From: Streptomyces sp. NBC_00510
GTDB taxonomy: Bacteria > Actinomycetota > Actinomycetes > Streptomycetales > Streptomycetaceae
Length of the DNA: 64,000 nt
Assembly: GCA_036013505.1 (NCBI GenBank)
Contig: CP107851.1
Coordinates: 992,001 to 1,056,000 of the forward strand
Reading direction: 5' to 3'
The notes under the pieces were generated by a model. That model was not told where the DNA came from, did no database searches, and worked only from the letters and a program-made list of their open reading frames with translations. A program made the translations under genes and the position numbers. Positions 25,441 through 34,757 of this stretch are shown in pieces; the first letter of the stretch is position 1, and every line of letters starts with the position of its first letter.

Positions 25441-28400
25441 ATGAGTCCTGGCCGACGACGTACCCACCGCTTTGCTCGGTTCACCGCCCTGCTGGCGCTC
25501 CTCCTCGGTGCGGCCCTGCTGACGCCCTTCCCGGCGTCCGCCCGGCCCTCCGCCACGACCGACGTCCCCACCGACGTCACCGCCGCCTCCGCCGACGCGG
25601 GCCTGCGCGGCGACTACTACCGGATGTCCAGCGGCACGGCCCTGGACTTCGCCCGGTACACCGGCACCCGGATCGACAGCTCCCTCCACGTGGACGACCT
25701 CCTGCCCACGCTGCGGGCTTACGCCGGCACGACGGACAACGTCGCCGTGCGCTGGACGGGCCGCCTGGAGGTGCCCGCCGACGGCACGTACACCTTCTAC
25801 ATCAAGGGCGACAACGGCTTCCGCATGTCCCTGGACGGCGCGAGCGTGATCGACCACTGGACCACCGACTGGGACGTCCAGACCACCTCGCAGCCGATCA
25901 CCCTGACCGCCGGCCTGCACGAGCTCGCCTACGACTACAACCAGGGCAACGGCGGCGCCTACCTGCACACCGAGTGGTCGGGGCCGGGCTTCGACCGCCG
26001 CCCCGTACCGGACTCGGCGCTGCACCTGCCGGTCGGGTTCGCCCCGGCCGACGCCGAGGCGTCGGTGGCCACCAGCGGCCGCAGCGCCACCGTCGAGCTG
26101 GGCTCCCGCGTGACCGGCCTCCCCGTGGACGCGGCCCCGCACCTCGCCCTGCTGTCCGGCGGCACCCGCTGGTCCGCCACCGTCTCCCGCGACCCCAAGC
26201 ACCCCACCCGGCTGGTCCTGAAGCCGGCCGAGGCCGACTCCCCGGTCTCGCTCAACGCCGACGTGCGGATCAGCTACGACGGCAAGGGCGGCATCACCAC
26301 CGCCGCCGGCGACCTCGGTCCCTTCTCGGTCGTCGCGCGCAACGACTCGACCTGGTACTTCCAGACCAGGTGGGCCAAGGACGTCTCCCCCTCCCACCCG
26401 CTGCCCGACTACCCGCGGCCGCAGCTGACCCGCAAGCAGTGGAAGAACCTCAACGGGACCTGGCAGTTCCAGCCGACCGCGCAGGACGCCGCGCTCCCCC
26501 AGGGCAAGCTGAGCGGCAGCATCGTCGTCCCGTACCCGATGGAGTCGGGTCTGTCGGGCGTCGCGCGGCACCACGACTGGTCGCTGTACCAGCGCACCTT
26601 CACCGTCCCCGACGACTGGCGGGTCCGCTCCGGCAACCGGCTGAAGCTCAACTTCGGCGCCGTGGACTACGAGACCTGGGTGTACGTCAACGGCCGCGAG
26701 GTGGCCCACCACACCGGCGGCTACCAGGCGTTCACCGCCGACGTCACCGACGCCCTGGCCGGGCGCGGTCCGCAGACCCTGCTGGTGAAGGTCAAGGACA
26801 CCACCGACGACCGCTACGCGCTCGGCAAGCAGTCCCGCAACCCCAGCGGCATCTGGTACACCCCGAGTTCGGGCATCTGGCAGACCGTCTGGATGGAGCC
26901 GGTCCCCGAGGCGTCGGTCGACTCGCTGGTGCTGACCCCGGACGTCGCGGACTCCTCGCTCGCCGTCACCGTACGGCCGGGCGCGGGCACCTCGCCGGGC
27001 GCGAAGGTCACGGCCACCGCGTACACCCGTGACGGGCACAAGGCGGGCTCGGTCACCGGTGCCGCCGGCACCGCCTTGCGGCTGCCCGTCCCCCGCGCCC
27101 ACCTGTGGAGCCCGGACGACCCGTACCTGTACGACCTCGAGGTCACCCTCACCGACGGCCGCGCCAAGGACCGCGTCGGCTCCTACTTCGGCATGCGGTC
27201 GATCGAGGTGTCCCCGGCCGGCGGCACCAACCGGATCAAGCTCAACGGCAAGCCGGTGTTCGTGCTCGCCACCCTCGACCAGGGCTTCTGGCCCGACGGC
27301 CTCTACACCGCGCCGACCGACGAGGCCCTGAAGTACGACCTCGTCCAGCACAAGAAGCTCGGCTTCAACGCGGTCCGCAAGCACATCAAGGTCGAGCCCG
27401 CCCGCTGGTACTACTGGGCGGACAAGCTGGGCCTGATGGTGTGGCAGGACATGCCGAGCCGCGGCACGGCGGCCGCCGGCACCCCGGAGACCCAGACCTT
27501 CGTCGACCAGGTCCACCAGATCGTCGACCAGCACATCAGCACCCCGTCCGTCCTAGTGTGGACGCTGATGAACGAGGGCTGGGGCGAGTGGAGCAAGCAG
27601 GCCACCGGCGAACTCGCCGACGCCGTCAGGGAGCAGGACCCCTCGCGCCTGGTCGACGCCCACTCCGGCGTCAACTGCTGCGCCTCCAAGGGGGACTCGG
27701 GCCGCGGTGACCTGATCGACTTCCACGACTACCACGGCCCGGCCAGTCCGGCCCCGGACGACACCCGCGCCGCCGTCGACGGCGAGCACGGCGGCTACTC
27801 CTACCTCGTCCCCGGCCACATCCTGGGCACCGCGGGCGGCCAGGACTACGGCGACGCCGCCCACAGCAAGGAGGAACTGACCGCCGCCTACGTGGAGAAC
27901 ACGCGCAAGCTGCTCCGGCCGGCGGCCTGCGGCCTGTCCGGCTCGGTCTACACGCAGATCACCGACGTCGAGGGCGAGCTCAACGGCCTGCTCACCTACG
28001 ACCGCGACGTGGTCAAGGTGATCCCGGAACAGGTACGGGACGTCAACCGGCAGGTCATCGCGGCCGGCGCCACCGCCGGCGGGGCTGACGTGCCGCCCGG
28101 CACACCCGGCCCGAACGGCGTCGGCTGGTGGCCGCTGCACGAGGGCTCCGGCACCGTCGCCGGAGACGTCGCAGGCGACCACGACGGCACCCTGACCGGC
28201 GGCACGAGCTGGACGACCGGCCCGAACGGCGCCGCCCTGCAGTTCGACGGCCGCACCGGCTCCGTCGACACCGGCGCCACCGTCCTGGACACCGACCGCC
28301 GCGACTACTCGGTGGCCGCCTGGGTCCGGCTGGACGACAAGGGGCACTTCAGCACCGCGGTGTCCGTCGACGGCGACACCAACAGCGCCTTCTACCTGCA

Positions 28401-28752
28401 GTACTCGCAGGCCGACAAGCGGTTCGCGTTCAGCTTCGCCGGGAGCCGGGCCCTCGCGGGCACCATCGGCGAGCCGGAGGCGGGCCGCTGGTACCACCTG
28501 GTCGGCAGCTACAGCCACCGCGACGGCCGGCTGCGCATCTACGTGGACGGCGGCGAGGCCGGTTCCGTCCGCGGCTGCAACGCCGAGGGGCCCTCGGGCC
28601 ACCTGGTGATCGGCCGCGGCAAGTACGGCGGGAACCTCGTCGACTACTGGGGCGGCGCGATCTCCGACGTGCACGCCTACGACCGCGCGCTGACCGCCGC
28701 CGAGGTGGCGTCCCTGGCGGCCGGCGAACCCGCCGTGCCGGCGAAGCGCTGA
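25441..28752 (+). CDS. Secreted glycoside hydrolase family 2 protein with PA14 and LamG domains (possible beta-galactofuranosidase)
   Basis: 1,103 residues. Signal peptide about 1-35. A PA14 domain (about 50-200: LRGDYYRMSSGTALDF, GTYTFYIKGDNGFRMSLDG) and an Ig-like stretch precede the GH2 sugar-binding domain (NLNGTWQFQP, WSLYQRTFTVP, DYETWVYVNGREV). The GH2 barrel contains the acid/base motif NEGWGEW (Glu712) and a later acidic segment (ITDVEGELNG, Glu844/Glu846) in the nucleophile region. A LamG/concanavalin-like domain fills about 900-1095. GGAAGG lies about 7 nt upstream of the ATG. It precedes a YtfQRT-YjfF-like importer, and bacterial GH2 enzymes include beta-galactofuranosidases, some from Streptomyces (from memory). 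That makes galactofuranoside a good but unproven substrate. Confidence 0.88.
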   Translation: MSPGRRRTHRFARFTALLALLLGAALLTPFPASARPSATTDVPTDVTAASADAGLRGDYYRMSSGTALDFARYTGTRIDSSLHVDDLLPTLRAYAGTTDNVAVRWTGRLEVPADGTYTFYIKGDNGFRMSLDGASVIDHWTTDWDVQTTSQPITLTAGLHELAYDYNQGNGGAYLHTEWSGPGFDRRPVPDSALHLPVGFAPADAEASVATSGRSATVELGSRVTGLPVDAAPHLALLSGGTRWSATVSRDPKHPTRLVLKPAEADSPVSLNADVRISYDGKGGITTAAGDLGPFSVVARNDSTWYFQTRWAKDVSPSHPLPDYPRPQLTRKQWKNLNGTWQFQPTAQDAALPQGKLSGSIVVPYPMESGLSGVARHHDWSLYQRTFTVPDDWRVRSGNRLKLNFGAVDYETWVYVNGREVAHHTGGYQAFTADVTDALAGRGPQTLLVKVKDTTDDRYALGKQSRNPSGIWYTPSSGIWQTVWMEPVPEASVDSLVLTPDVADSSLAVTVRPGAGTSPGAKVTATAYTRDGHKAGSVTGAAGTALRLPVPRAHLWSPDDPYLYDLEVTLTDGRAKDRVGSYFGMRSIEVSPAGGTNRIKLNGKPVFVLATLDQGFWPDGLYTAPTDEALKYDLVQHKKLGFNAVRKHIKVEPARWYYWADKLGLMVWQDMPSRGTAAAGTPETQTFVDQVHQIVDQHISTPSVLVWTLMNEGWGEWSKQATGELADAVREQDPSRLVDAHSGVNCCASKGDSGRGDLIDFHDYHGPASPAPDDTRAAVDGEHGGYSYLVPGHILGTAGGQDYGDAAHSKEELTAAYVENTRKLLRPAACGLSGSVYTQITDVEGELNGLLTYDRDVVKVIPEQVRDVNRQVIAAGATAGGADVPPGTPGPNGVGWWPLHEGSGTVAGDVAGDHDGTLTGGTSWTTGPNGAALQFDGRTGSVDTGATVLDTDRRDYSVAAWVRLDDKGHFSTAVSVDGDTNSAFYLQYSQADKRFAFSFAGSRALAGTIGEPEAGRWYHLVGSYSHRDGRLRIYVDGGEAGSVRGCNAEGPSGHLVIGRGKYGGNLVDYWGGAISDVHAYDRALTAAEVASLAAGEPAVPAKR

Positions 28753-28771
28753 CCGAGTACCGACCACCTGA

Positions 28772-28805
28772 GCGGCCCGCCCCGGCACGGGGCGGGGCGG
28801 GCCGC
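28772..28805 (+). terminator. Terminator after the GH2 gene
   Basis: A 13-bp perfect GC stem (28772-28784 with 28793-28805) with an 8-nt loop lies 19 nt after the stop. It partly separates the hydrolase gene from the importer genes. Confidence 0.65.
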
Positions 28806-28890
28806 CTCCCGGGCCGTCCCCCGGGGCGACGGCGGCACCACCGCACCCCCTGATCAGCTCGCACACCGCTCTCCGAGGAGTTGAACGTCC

Positions 28891-29982
28891 ATGAGCACCT
28901 CCCGTTCCACCCGCTTCCTTGCCGTCGTGTGCCTCACCGCCGCGGCCGCCCTGACCGCCACCTCCTGCGCCAAGGAGGAGGGCTCCGGCAGCGCATCCTC
29001 CGCCTCCTCCGAGGGCGCCCAGGTCGTGCAGTCCCCGACCGCGGCCACCGACGCCTCCGGCAGCGGCTGCACCCTGCAGACCTACGGGGCGAACAAGCTC
29101 GACCTCAAGGACGCCGTCGTCGGCTTCTCCCAGTCGGAGAAGGAGGCGAACCCGTTCCGCATCGCCGAGACCCAGTCCATCAAGGACGAGGCGGCGAAGC
29201 TCGGCGTCAAGAAGCTGCTCACGACCAACGCGCAGTCGCAGCTGCCCAAGCAGATCAGCGACATCCAGGACATGCTCGCCCAGGGTGCCCAGCTGCTGAT
29301 CGTCGCCCCGCTCAACTCCGACGGCCTGGAGCCCGCGCTGCGCGCGGCGGCGGCCAAGCACGTGCCCGTCATCACCATCGACCGCAAGATCAACGCCACC
29401 GCGTGCAAGGACTACGTCGCCTTCCTCGGCTCGGACTTCGTCGAGCAGGGCAAGCGCGCCGCCCGTCAGATGATCAAGGTCACCGGCGGCAAGGGCAAGG
29501 TCGCGATCCTGCTCGGGGCCTCCGGCAACAACGTCACCACCGACCGGACCAAGGGCTTCGTCGACCAGATCAAGGCGCAGGCCCCCGGCCTGGAGATCGT
29601 CGCCCAGCAGACCGGTGAGTTCGCCCGCGACAAGGGCCAGCAGGTGATGGAGCAGCTGATCCAGGCGAACCCGGGGATCACCGCCGTCTACGCGGAGAAC
29701 GACGAGATGGGCCTCGGCGCGGTCACCGCACTGAAGGCGGCCGGGAAGAAGCCCGGCGAGGACGTCAAGATCGTGTCCATCGACGGCACCCGCAACGCCG
29801 TGCAGGCGCTGGCGAACGGCCAGTACAACGGCGTCATCGAGTCCAACCCGCGCTTCGGGCCGCTCGCCTTCGCCACCGCGCAGAAGTTCTTCGCCGGCGA
29901 GGCCATCCCCGAGGACGTGATCATCTCCGACCGCGAGTACGACGCGTCCAACGCCAAGGGCTCACTGGCCGGGGCGTACTGA
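28891..29982 (+). CDS. ytfQ: Sugar-binding lipoprotein, YtfQ (galactofuranose-binding) type
   Basis: 363 residues. Lipoprotein signal (FLAVVCLTAAAALTATSCAK) and a Ser/Ala-rich linker precede the binding fold. VVGFSQSEKEANPFRIAETQSIKDEA, QLPKQISDIQDMLAQGAQLLIVAPLNSDGLEP and TIDRKI match the pattern of the YtfQ subfamily, which in E. coli binds galactofuranose. ATG at 28891 with GAGGAG about 13 nt upstream. First gene of a four-gene importer set in the E. coli ytfQ-ytfR-ytfT-yjfF order. The ligand is inferred from family and order; arabinofuranose-like sugars are an alternative. Confidence 0.85.
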   Translation: MSTSRSTRFLAVVCLTAAAALTATSCAKEEGSGSASSASSEGAQVVQSPTAATDASGSGCTLQTYGANKLDLKDAVVGFSQSEKEANPFRIAETQSIKDEAAKLGVKKLLTTNAQSQLPKQISDIQDMLAQGAQLLIVAPLNSDGLEPALRAAAAKHVPVITIDRKINATACKDYVAFLGSDFVEQGKRAARQMIKVTGGKGKVAILLGASGNNVTTDRTKGFVDQIKAQAPGLEIVAQQTGEFARDKGQQVMEQLIQANPGITAVYAENDEMGLGAVTALKAAGKKPGEDVKIVSIDGTRNAVQALANGQYNGVIESNPRFGPLAFATAQKFFAGEAIPEDVIISDREYDASNAKGSLAGAY

Positions 29983-29990
29983 GCCCCCGC

Positions 29991-30029
29991 GCCTGCCGCC
30001 CGGTCCTCCTCCCCGGCCGGGCGGCAGGC
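29991..30029 (+). terminator. Hairpin between ytfQ and ytfR (possible attenuator)
   Basis: A 13-bp perfect stem (29991-30003 with 30017-30029), loop 13 nt, lies just after the binding-protein stop. In ABC operons such hairpins often let the binding protein be made in excess. It may be a partial terminator or an mRNA-stabilising structure. Confidence 0.5.
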
Positions 30030-30077
30030 CCGTCCCTCCTCGGCTCCCGACACCGCGAACCCTATGGAAGGCCCGCT

Positions 30078-31691
30078 ATGGCACCCCCCGACGCGGCACC
30101 CGCCGCACCGCCGCCCGGCCCGGACGGTCCCAGCGCCCCCGCGGTGCTGGAGGCCGTCGGCATCGGCAAGCGCTTCCCCGGTGTGGTGGCGCTCGACGAC
30201 GTCTCCTTCACCCTGCGCCGGGGCGAGATCCACGCGCTCGTCGGCGAGAACGGCGCCGGCAAGTCCACCCTGATCAAGGTCCTCACCGGGGTGCACCGCC
30301 CGGACGCCGGCGAGGTGCGGCTCGACGGCCGCGCGGTCGCCTTCGCGCGGCCCTCCGACGCCCAGCACGCCGGGGTCACCACGATCTACCAGGAGGTCAA
30401 CCTCGTCCCGCTGATGAGCGTGGCGCGGAACATCTTCCTGGGCCGCGAGCCCAAGAACCGCCTCGGCCTGATCGACTTCCCACGGATGCACCGCGAGGCG
30501 GCGGCGCTGCTCGCGGGCTTCGGCGTCACCGCCGACGTCCGTCACCCCCTCGGCGGCCTCGGCGTGGGCACCCAGCAGATGGTGGCGCTGGCCCGCGCGG
30601 TGTCGGTGCGGGCCAAGGTCGTGGTGATGGACGAGCCCACCTCCGCACTGGAGCCGCGCGAGGTCGAGACGCTCTTCCGGGTCATCGGCGACCTCCACGA
30701 CCGGGGCATCTCCATCCTGTACGTCAGCCACCGGCTCGAGGAGCTGTACCGGATCTGCGACCGGGTCACGGTGCTCCGCGACGGACGCCTGGTGCACACC
30801 GGCGACCTCGCGGACCTGGACCGGATGCAGCTGGTCGCCATGATGCTGGGCCGCGAGGTCTCCGAGGTGCGCCGGCACGGGCGGACCGGCTTCGGCGAGG
30901 ACCACCACCCCGACCGCCGGGCGGTGCTCACCGCCGCCGGGCTGAGCCGGCGTCACGTCCTGGACGACGTCTCGCTGGAGCTGCACCCCGGCGAGGTGCT
31001 GGGCCTGGCGGGGCTGCTGGGCTCGGGGCGCAGCGAGACCGCCAAGGCGCTGGCCGGGGCGCTGCCGCTGGACTCGGGATCGGTGACGGTCGCCGGACGG
31101 CGGCTGGGCCGCCCCTCCCCCGCGGCCGCGATCCGCGCGGGCATCAGCCTGCTGCCCGAGGACCGCAAGGCGGAGGGCATCGTCCCGGGTCTGTCGGTGC
31201 GGGAGAACATCGTGCTGGCCGCCATGCCCCGGCTGTCCCGGGCGGGCGTCGTCTCGCGGGCCCGCCAGGACCGCGTCGTCGAGATCTTCATGAAGCGTCT
31301 GCGGATCAAGGCCTCGGGACCCGAGCAGAAGGTCGGCGAGCTCTCCGGCGGCAACCAGCAGAAGGTGCTGCTGGCCCGCTGGCTCTGCCTGGAGCCGAAG
31401 GTGCTCCTCCTCGACGAGCCGACGCGCGGCATCGACGTGGGCGCGAAGGCCGAGGTGCAGGCGCTGGTGGACGAACTGGCCCAGGAGGGACTGGCGGTGC
31501 TGCTCATCTCCTCCGACATCGAGGAACTCGTGGAGGGCGCCGACCGCCTCGTGGTGCTGCGCGGCGGCGCCGTGGCCGGCGAGCTGACGGGCGAGCAGGT
31601 CGGCGAGGGAGAGCTGCTGGAGGTCCTCGCGGCCCACGCGCCCGCCGTCCGGGACGCCGCCGCGGAAGGGGAGGTGCGGCACGATGGCTGA
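30078..31691 (+). CDS. ytfR: Sugar ABC transporter ATPase with two nucleotide-binding domains (YtfR type)
   Basis: 537 residues, two ABC domains as in RbsA/YtfR. Domain 1: Walker A GENGAGKSTLIKVL, Q-loop IYQEVNLVP, Walker B VVMDEPTSALE. Its signature region reads LGVGTQQMVALARA instead of LSGGQ. Domain 2 has a degenerate Walker A (LLGSGRSETAKAL) but a standard LSGGNQQKVLLARWL and LLLDEPTRGIDVG. This asymmetry is normal for the family. It powers import through the two permeases. GGAAGG lies upstream of the ATG at 30078; the 3' end overlaps the next gene by 8 bp. Confidence 0.92.
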   Translation: MAPPDAAPAAPPPGPDGPSAPAVLEAVGIGKRFPGVVALDDVSFTLRRGEIHALVGENGAGKSTLIKVLTGVHRPDAGEVRLDGRAVAFARPSDAQHAGVTTIYQEVNLVPLMSVARNIFLGREPKNRLGLIDFPRMHREAAALLAGFGVTADVRHPLGGLGVGTQQMVALARAVSVRAKVVVMDEPTSALEPREVETLFRVIGDLHDRGISILYVSHRLEELYRICDRVTVLRDGRLVHTGDLADLDRMQLVAMMLGREVSEVRRHGRTGFGEDHHPDRRAVLTAAGLSRRHVLDDVSLELHPGEVLGLAGLLGSGRSETAKALAGALPLDSGSVTVAGRRLGRPSPAAAIRAGISLLPEDRKAEGIVPGLSVRENIVLAAMPRLSRAGVVSRARQDRVVEIFMKRLRIKASGPEQKVGELSGGNQQKVLLARWLCLEPKVLLLDEPTRGIDVGAKAEVQALVDELAQEGLAVLLISSDIEELVEGADRLVVLRGGAVAGELTGEQVGEGELLEVLAAHAPAVRDAAAEGEVRHDG

Positions 31692-32652
31692 GCTCTCCCC
31701 GGCCGTGCGGCGGGGCCCGGTCGGGCTCCCCTCCCCCGCCTGGTTCCAGGCGTACGGGGTGTACGCGGCGGTGGCCGTGCTGGTCCTGTTCAACGCCGTC
31801 TTCACCGACCACTTCCTGACCGCGGCCAACCTGCGCACCCAGCTCGTCCAGGTCGCCCCGGTGGTCATCGTCGCGCTGGGCATGGCGCTGGTGATCGGCA
31901 CCGAGGGGGTGGACCTGTCGGTGGGGTCCGTCATGGCCCTCGCCGCGGCCCTGCTGCCGCTGTACCTGGGGTACGGACTGCTGTCCGCGCTGCTCATGGC
32001 GCTCGCCGCCGGGGCGGTGGTGGGCGCGGTCAACGGCACCCTGGTGGCGGTGGTGGGTCTGCAGCCCATCGTGGCCACCCTCGCGCTGTTCGTGGGCGGC
32101 CGGGGCCTGGCCCTGGTCCTCGCCGACGGGCAGCTCAAGCAGATCGCCAACCCGGGTCTGCTGGGCCTGGGCACCGACGACGTCCTGGGCGTCCCCGTGG
32201 TCGTGCTGATCGCCGGTGTGCTCGCCCTGCTGGTCGCCGGGGTCGTGCACCGAACCACCTTCGGGCGCCAGTTGGTCGCGATCGGCGGCAACCGCGCCGC
32301 CGCCGGGCTGGCCGGGCTGCCGGTGAAGCGGGTGCTGATCGGCGTGTACGTGGTGTGCGGGGTGCTGGCGGCCCTGGCCGGGGTGCTGGCCACCGCCCGT
32401 CTGACGGCCAGTGACCCGTCCACGCTCGGCACCCTGATGGAACTGTCCGCGATCACCGCGGTGGTGGTCGGCGGGACCCCGCTCACCGGCGGGTCCGTGC
32501 GCGTCCTGGGCACGGTCTGCGGAGCGCTGCTGATGCAGCTGCTGCGGGCCACCCTGGTCAAGCACGACCTCCCCGACTCCACCGCGCAGATGGCCCAGGC
32601 CGTCATCATCCTCGTCGCCGTCTACGTCGCCCGGGAGCGTCGATCCCGATGA
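31684..32652 (+). CDS. ytfT: Sugar ABC transporter permease (YtfT type)
   Basis: 322 residues, about eight to ten membrane segments. BPD_transp_2 motifs: VIGTEGVDLSVGSVMALAAALLP and AITAVVVGGTPLTGGSVRVLG. First of two permeases that probably pair as a heterodimer. Start ATG at 31684, preceded by GGGGAGG inside the ATPase gene; the stop overlaps the next ATG (ATGA). Role and substrate follow from the operon order. Confidence 0.9.
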   Translation: MAELSPAVRRGPVGLPSPAWFQAYGVYAAVAVLVLFNAVFTDHFLTAANLRTQLVQVAPVVIVALGMALVIGTEGVDLSVGSVMALAAALLPLYLGYGLLSALLMALAAGAVVGAVNGTLVAVVGLQPIVATLALFVGGRGLALVLADGQLKQIANPGLLGLGTDDVLGVPVVVLIAGVLALLVAGVVHRTTFGRQLVAIGGNRAAAGLAGLPVKRVLIGVYVVCGVLAALAGVLATARLTASDPSTLGTLMELSAITAVVVGGTPLTGGSVRVLGTVCGALLMQLLRATLVKHDLPDSTAQMAQAVIILVAVYVARERRSR

Positions 32653-33677
32653 AGTCACTCACCACGCCCCGCTCCGCCGGGGCGACGCCGCAGCCGCCCG
32701 CCGTGGCGGCGGCCCGTGCCGGGGACCGGCGGCGGCTGGCCGTACTGGTGCAGCGGCAGGGCGTGCTCGCCGTCCTCCTGCTGCTGGTGCTGGTCTCCTC
32801 CTTCGTCTTCCCGTCCTTCGGAACCCTCGACAACGCGCAGAACGTCACCGTCCAGGCCTCCTTCCTGGCGATCGTGGCGCTCGGCATGACCCTCGTCGTC
32901 ATCACCGGCGGCATCGACCTGTCGGTCGGCTCGGTCTTCGCGCTCGGCGGTGTCCTCGCGGCGTGGGCCTCGCAGTACGGGATGCTGCCGGCGCTGCTGC
33001 TGCCGCTCGCGGTGTGCGGTCTGCTCGGCACCGTGCACGGTCTGCTCATCGCGCGGGCCGGGATGGCCCCGTTCATCGTCACGCTGGCGGGGCTGCTGGC
33101 CGCCCGGGGACTGCTGCTGGCCGTGACCGACGAGGGCGCCGACACCTACCTGGTGCCGCACGGTTCGGCCTTCGCCGAACTCGGGCAGGGCACGGTGGCC
33201 GGGTTCGGTCACCCGGTCCTGGTCGCGCTGGTGCTCTTCGCCGCAGGCGGACTGGTGCTCCAGCGGACCTCCTTCGGGCAGTCGCTGTTCGCGGTGGGCG
33301 GCAGCCCCGACGCGGCCACGCTGATGGGCCTGCCGGTGGCCAGGACCCGGGTGCTGGTGTACACGATCAGCGGACTGCTCGCGGGGTTCGCGGGAGCCCT
33401 GAACGCCGCCCGGCTCTCCTCGGGCGTGACCATCATCGGCGTCGGCATGGAGCTGGACGCCATCGCCGCGGTCGTCATCGGCGGCACACTGCTGATCGGC
33501 GGTGCGGGTTCGGTCAGCGGCACCCTGTGGGGCGTCCTGGTCCTGGCGGTGATCCAGAACCTCATCAACCAGATCGGCTCCCTCAATTCCTCGTACCAAT
33601 CGGTGGTCAGCGGCGGCTTCCTTATCGTGGTGGTCGTGGCCCAGCGGTATCTCGCGCGGGGACCGCGCACCACATGA
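32649..33677 (+). CDS. yjfF: Sugar ABC transporter permease (YjfF type)
   Basis: 342 residues. A Pro/Ala/Arg-rich cytoplasmic leader of about 30 residues is followed by the permease fold, with VVITGGIDLSVGSVFALGGVLAAW and AIAAVVIGGTLLIGGAGSVSGTLWG. Second permease of the importer, coupled to ytfT by a 4-bp overlap. A perfect 40-bp palindrome immediately follows the stop. Confidence 0.9.
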   Translation: MKSLTTPRSAGATPQPPAVAAARAGDRRRLAVLVQRQGVLAVLLLLVLVSSFVFPSFGTLDNAQNVTVQASFLAIVALGMTLVVITGGIDLSVGSVFALGGVLAAWASQYGMLPALLLPLAVCGLLGTVHGLLIARAGMAPFIVTLAGLLAARGLLLAVTDEGADTYLVPHGSAFAELGQGTVAGFGHPVLVALVLFAAGGLVLQRTSFGQSLFAVGGSPDAATLMGLPVARTRVLVYTISGLLAGFAGALNAARLSSGVTIIGVGMELDAIAAVVIGGTLLIGGAGSVSGTLWGVLVLAVIQNLINQIGSLNSSYQSVVSGGFLIVVVVAQRYLARGPRTT

Positions 33678-33681
33678 CCGT

Positions 33682-33721
33682 GCCGGTGCCGGTGGGCCGC
33701 GCGCGGCCCACCGGCACCGGC
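33682..33721. terminator. Perfect 40-bp palindrome between yjfF and its LacI gene
   Basis: All 40 bases are self-complementary (20 bp per arm, no spacer). It lies 4 nt after the yjfF stop and 19 nt before the LacI start. It could act as a terminator or mRNA 3' stabiliser. Its length and perfection are exceptional. Confidence 0.65.
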
Positions 33722-33740
33722 CCAACCCGGAGGGAGCGCC

Positions 33741-34757
33741 GTGGGCGTCAGCCTCAAGGACGTCGCGCAGCGCGCGGGAGTGTCCATCAAGACCGTCTCG
33801 AACGTCGTGAACGGCTACCCGCACGTCACACCCGCGATGCGCGCGCGGGTCCAGCAGGCGATCGACGAACTGGGCTACCGGCCCAACCTCACCGCCCGGC
33901 ACCTGCGCAAGGGCCGCACCGGCATCATCGCGCTGGCCCTGCCCGAGCTCGGCAACCCGTACTTCGCCGAGCTGGCCGGCGCCGTCATCGACGCCGCCGC
34001 ACGCCACGACTACACCGTGCTGCTCGACCACACGGCGGGCGAGCGGCGCAAGGAGATCCTGGTGACCCAGGGCTTCCGCACCCATGTGATCGACGGGCTG
34101 ATCCTCTCGCCGATCGAACTGGAGGCGTCGGACCTGCTCGCCCGTGACGACAGTTCACCCCTGGTGCTCCTCGGGGAGCGCGAGTACGACGCCCCGTACG
34201 ACCACATCGTGATCGACAACGTGGCCGCGGCACGCAGCGCGGTGCGGCACCTGGCGGGGACGGGACGCCGGCGGATCGCCTTCATCGGCGCCCGCAGCGA
34301 GGTCGCCCGGCAGCCCGCGCACCTGAGACTGCGCGGCTGGCGCGAGGAGCTGGCCGCCTGCGGGCTCCCGCACGGCGACGACCTCGTCGCGACCGCCTCC
34401 GGGTACGGCCGGGCCGACGGCGCCCAGGCCATGGCCGACCTGCTGGACCGCGGGTCGCTGCCGGACGCGGTCTTCGCCTACAACGACCTCCAGGCCATCG
34501 GGGCCCTGCGGGTGCTCGTCACCCGGGGCCTGCGCGTGCCGGAGGACGTCGCGCTCGTGGGCTTCGACGACATCGAGGAGGGGCGCTACGGCACGATCAC
34601 CTTGACCACGATCTCGCCGGACAAGAAGGCCATCGCCCGCCAGGCCGTCGACTGCCTCGTGCAGCGCCTGACCGGCGCGCCGGACGCCCCGCCGCGCCGC
34701 GTGCGCCCCGGGTTCGACCTGGTCGTCCGCGAGTCCACCCTGGGCCGCGGTCACTGA
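33741..34757 (+). CDS. LacI-family regulator of the GH2/YtfQRT-like locus
   Basis: 338 residues. HTH SLKDVAQRAGVSIKTVSNVVNG at the N-terminus, then the hinge (YRPNLTARHLRKGRTG) and a sugar-binding-protein-like effector domain (IIALALPELGNPYFAELAG, DAVFAYNDLQAIGALRVL, VGFDDIEEG). GTG start at 33741 with GGAGGGA 6 nt upstream. It follows the importer genes in the same direction, past the 40-bp palindrome. The probable targets are the two CCAACGTTG sites before the GH2 gene. The stop overlaps the end of a minus-strand fragment by a few bases. Confidence 0.92.
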   Translation: MGVSLKDVAQRAGVSIKTVSNVVNGYPHVTPAMRARVQQAIDELGYRPNLTARHLRKGRTGIIALALPELGNPYFAELAGAVIDAAARHDYTVLLDHTAGERRKEILVTQGFRTHVIDGLILSPIELEASDLLARDDSSPLVLLGEREYDAPYDHIVIDNVAAARSAVRHLAGTGRRRIAFIGARSEVARQPAHLRLRGWREELAACGLPHGDDLVATASGYGRADGAQAMADLLDRGSLPDAVFAYNDLQAIGALRVLVTRGLRVPEDVALVGFDDIEEGRYGTITLTTISPDKKAIARQAVDCLVQRLTGAPDAPPRRVRPGFDLVVRESTLGRGH

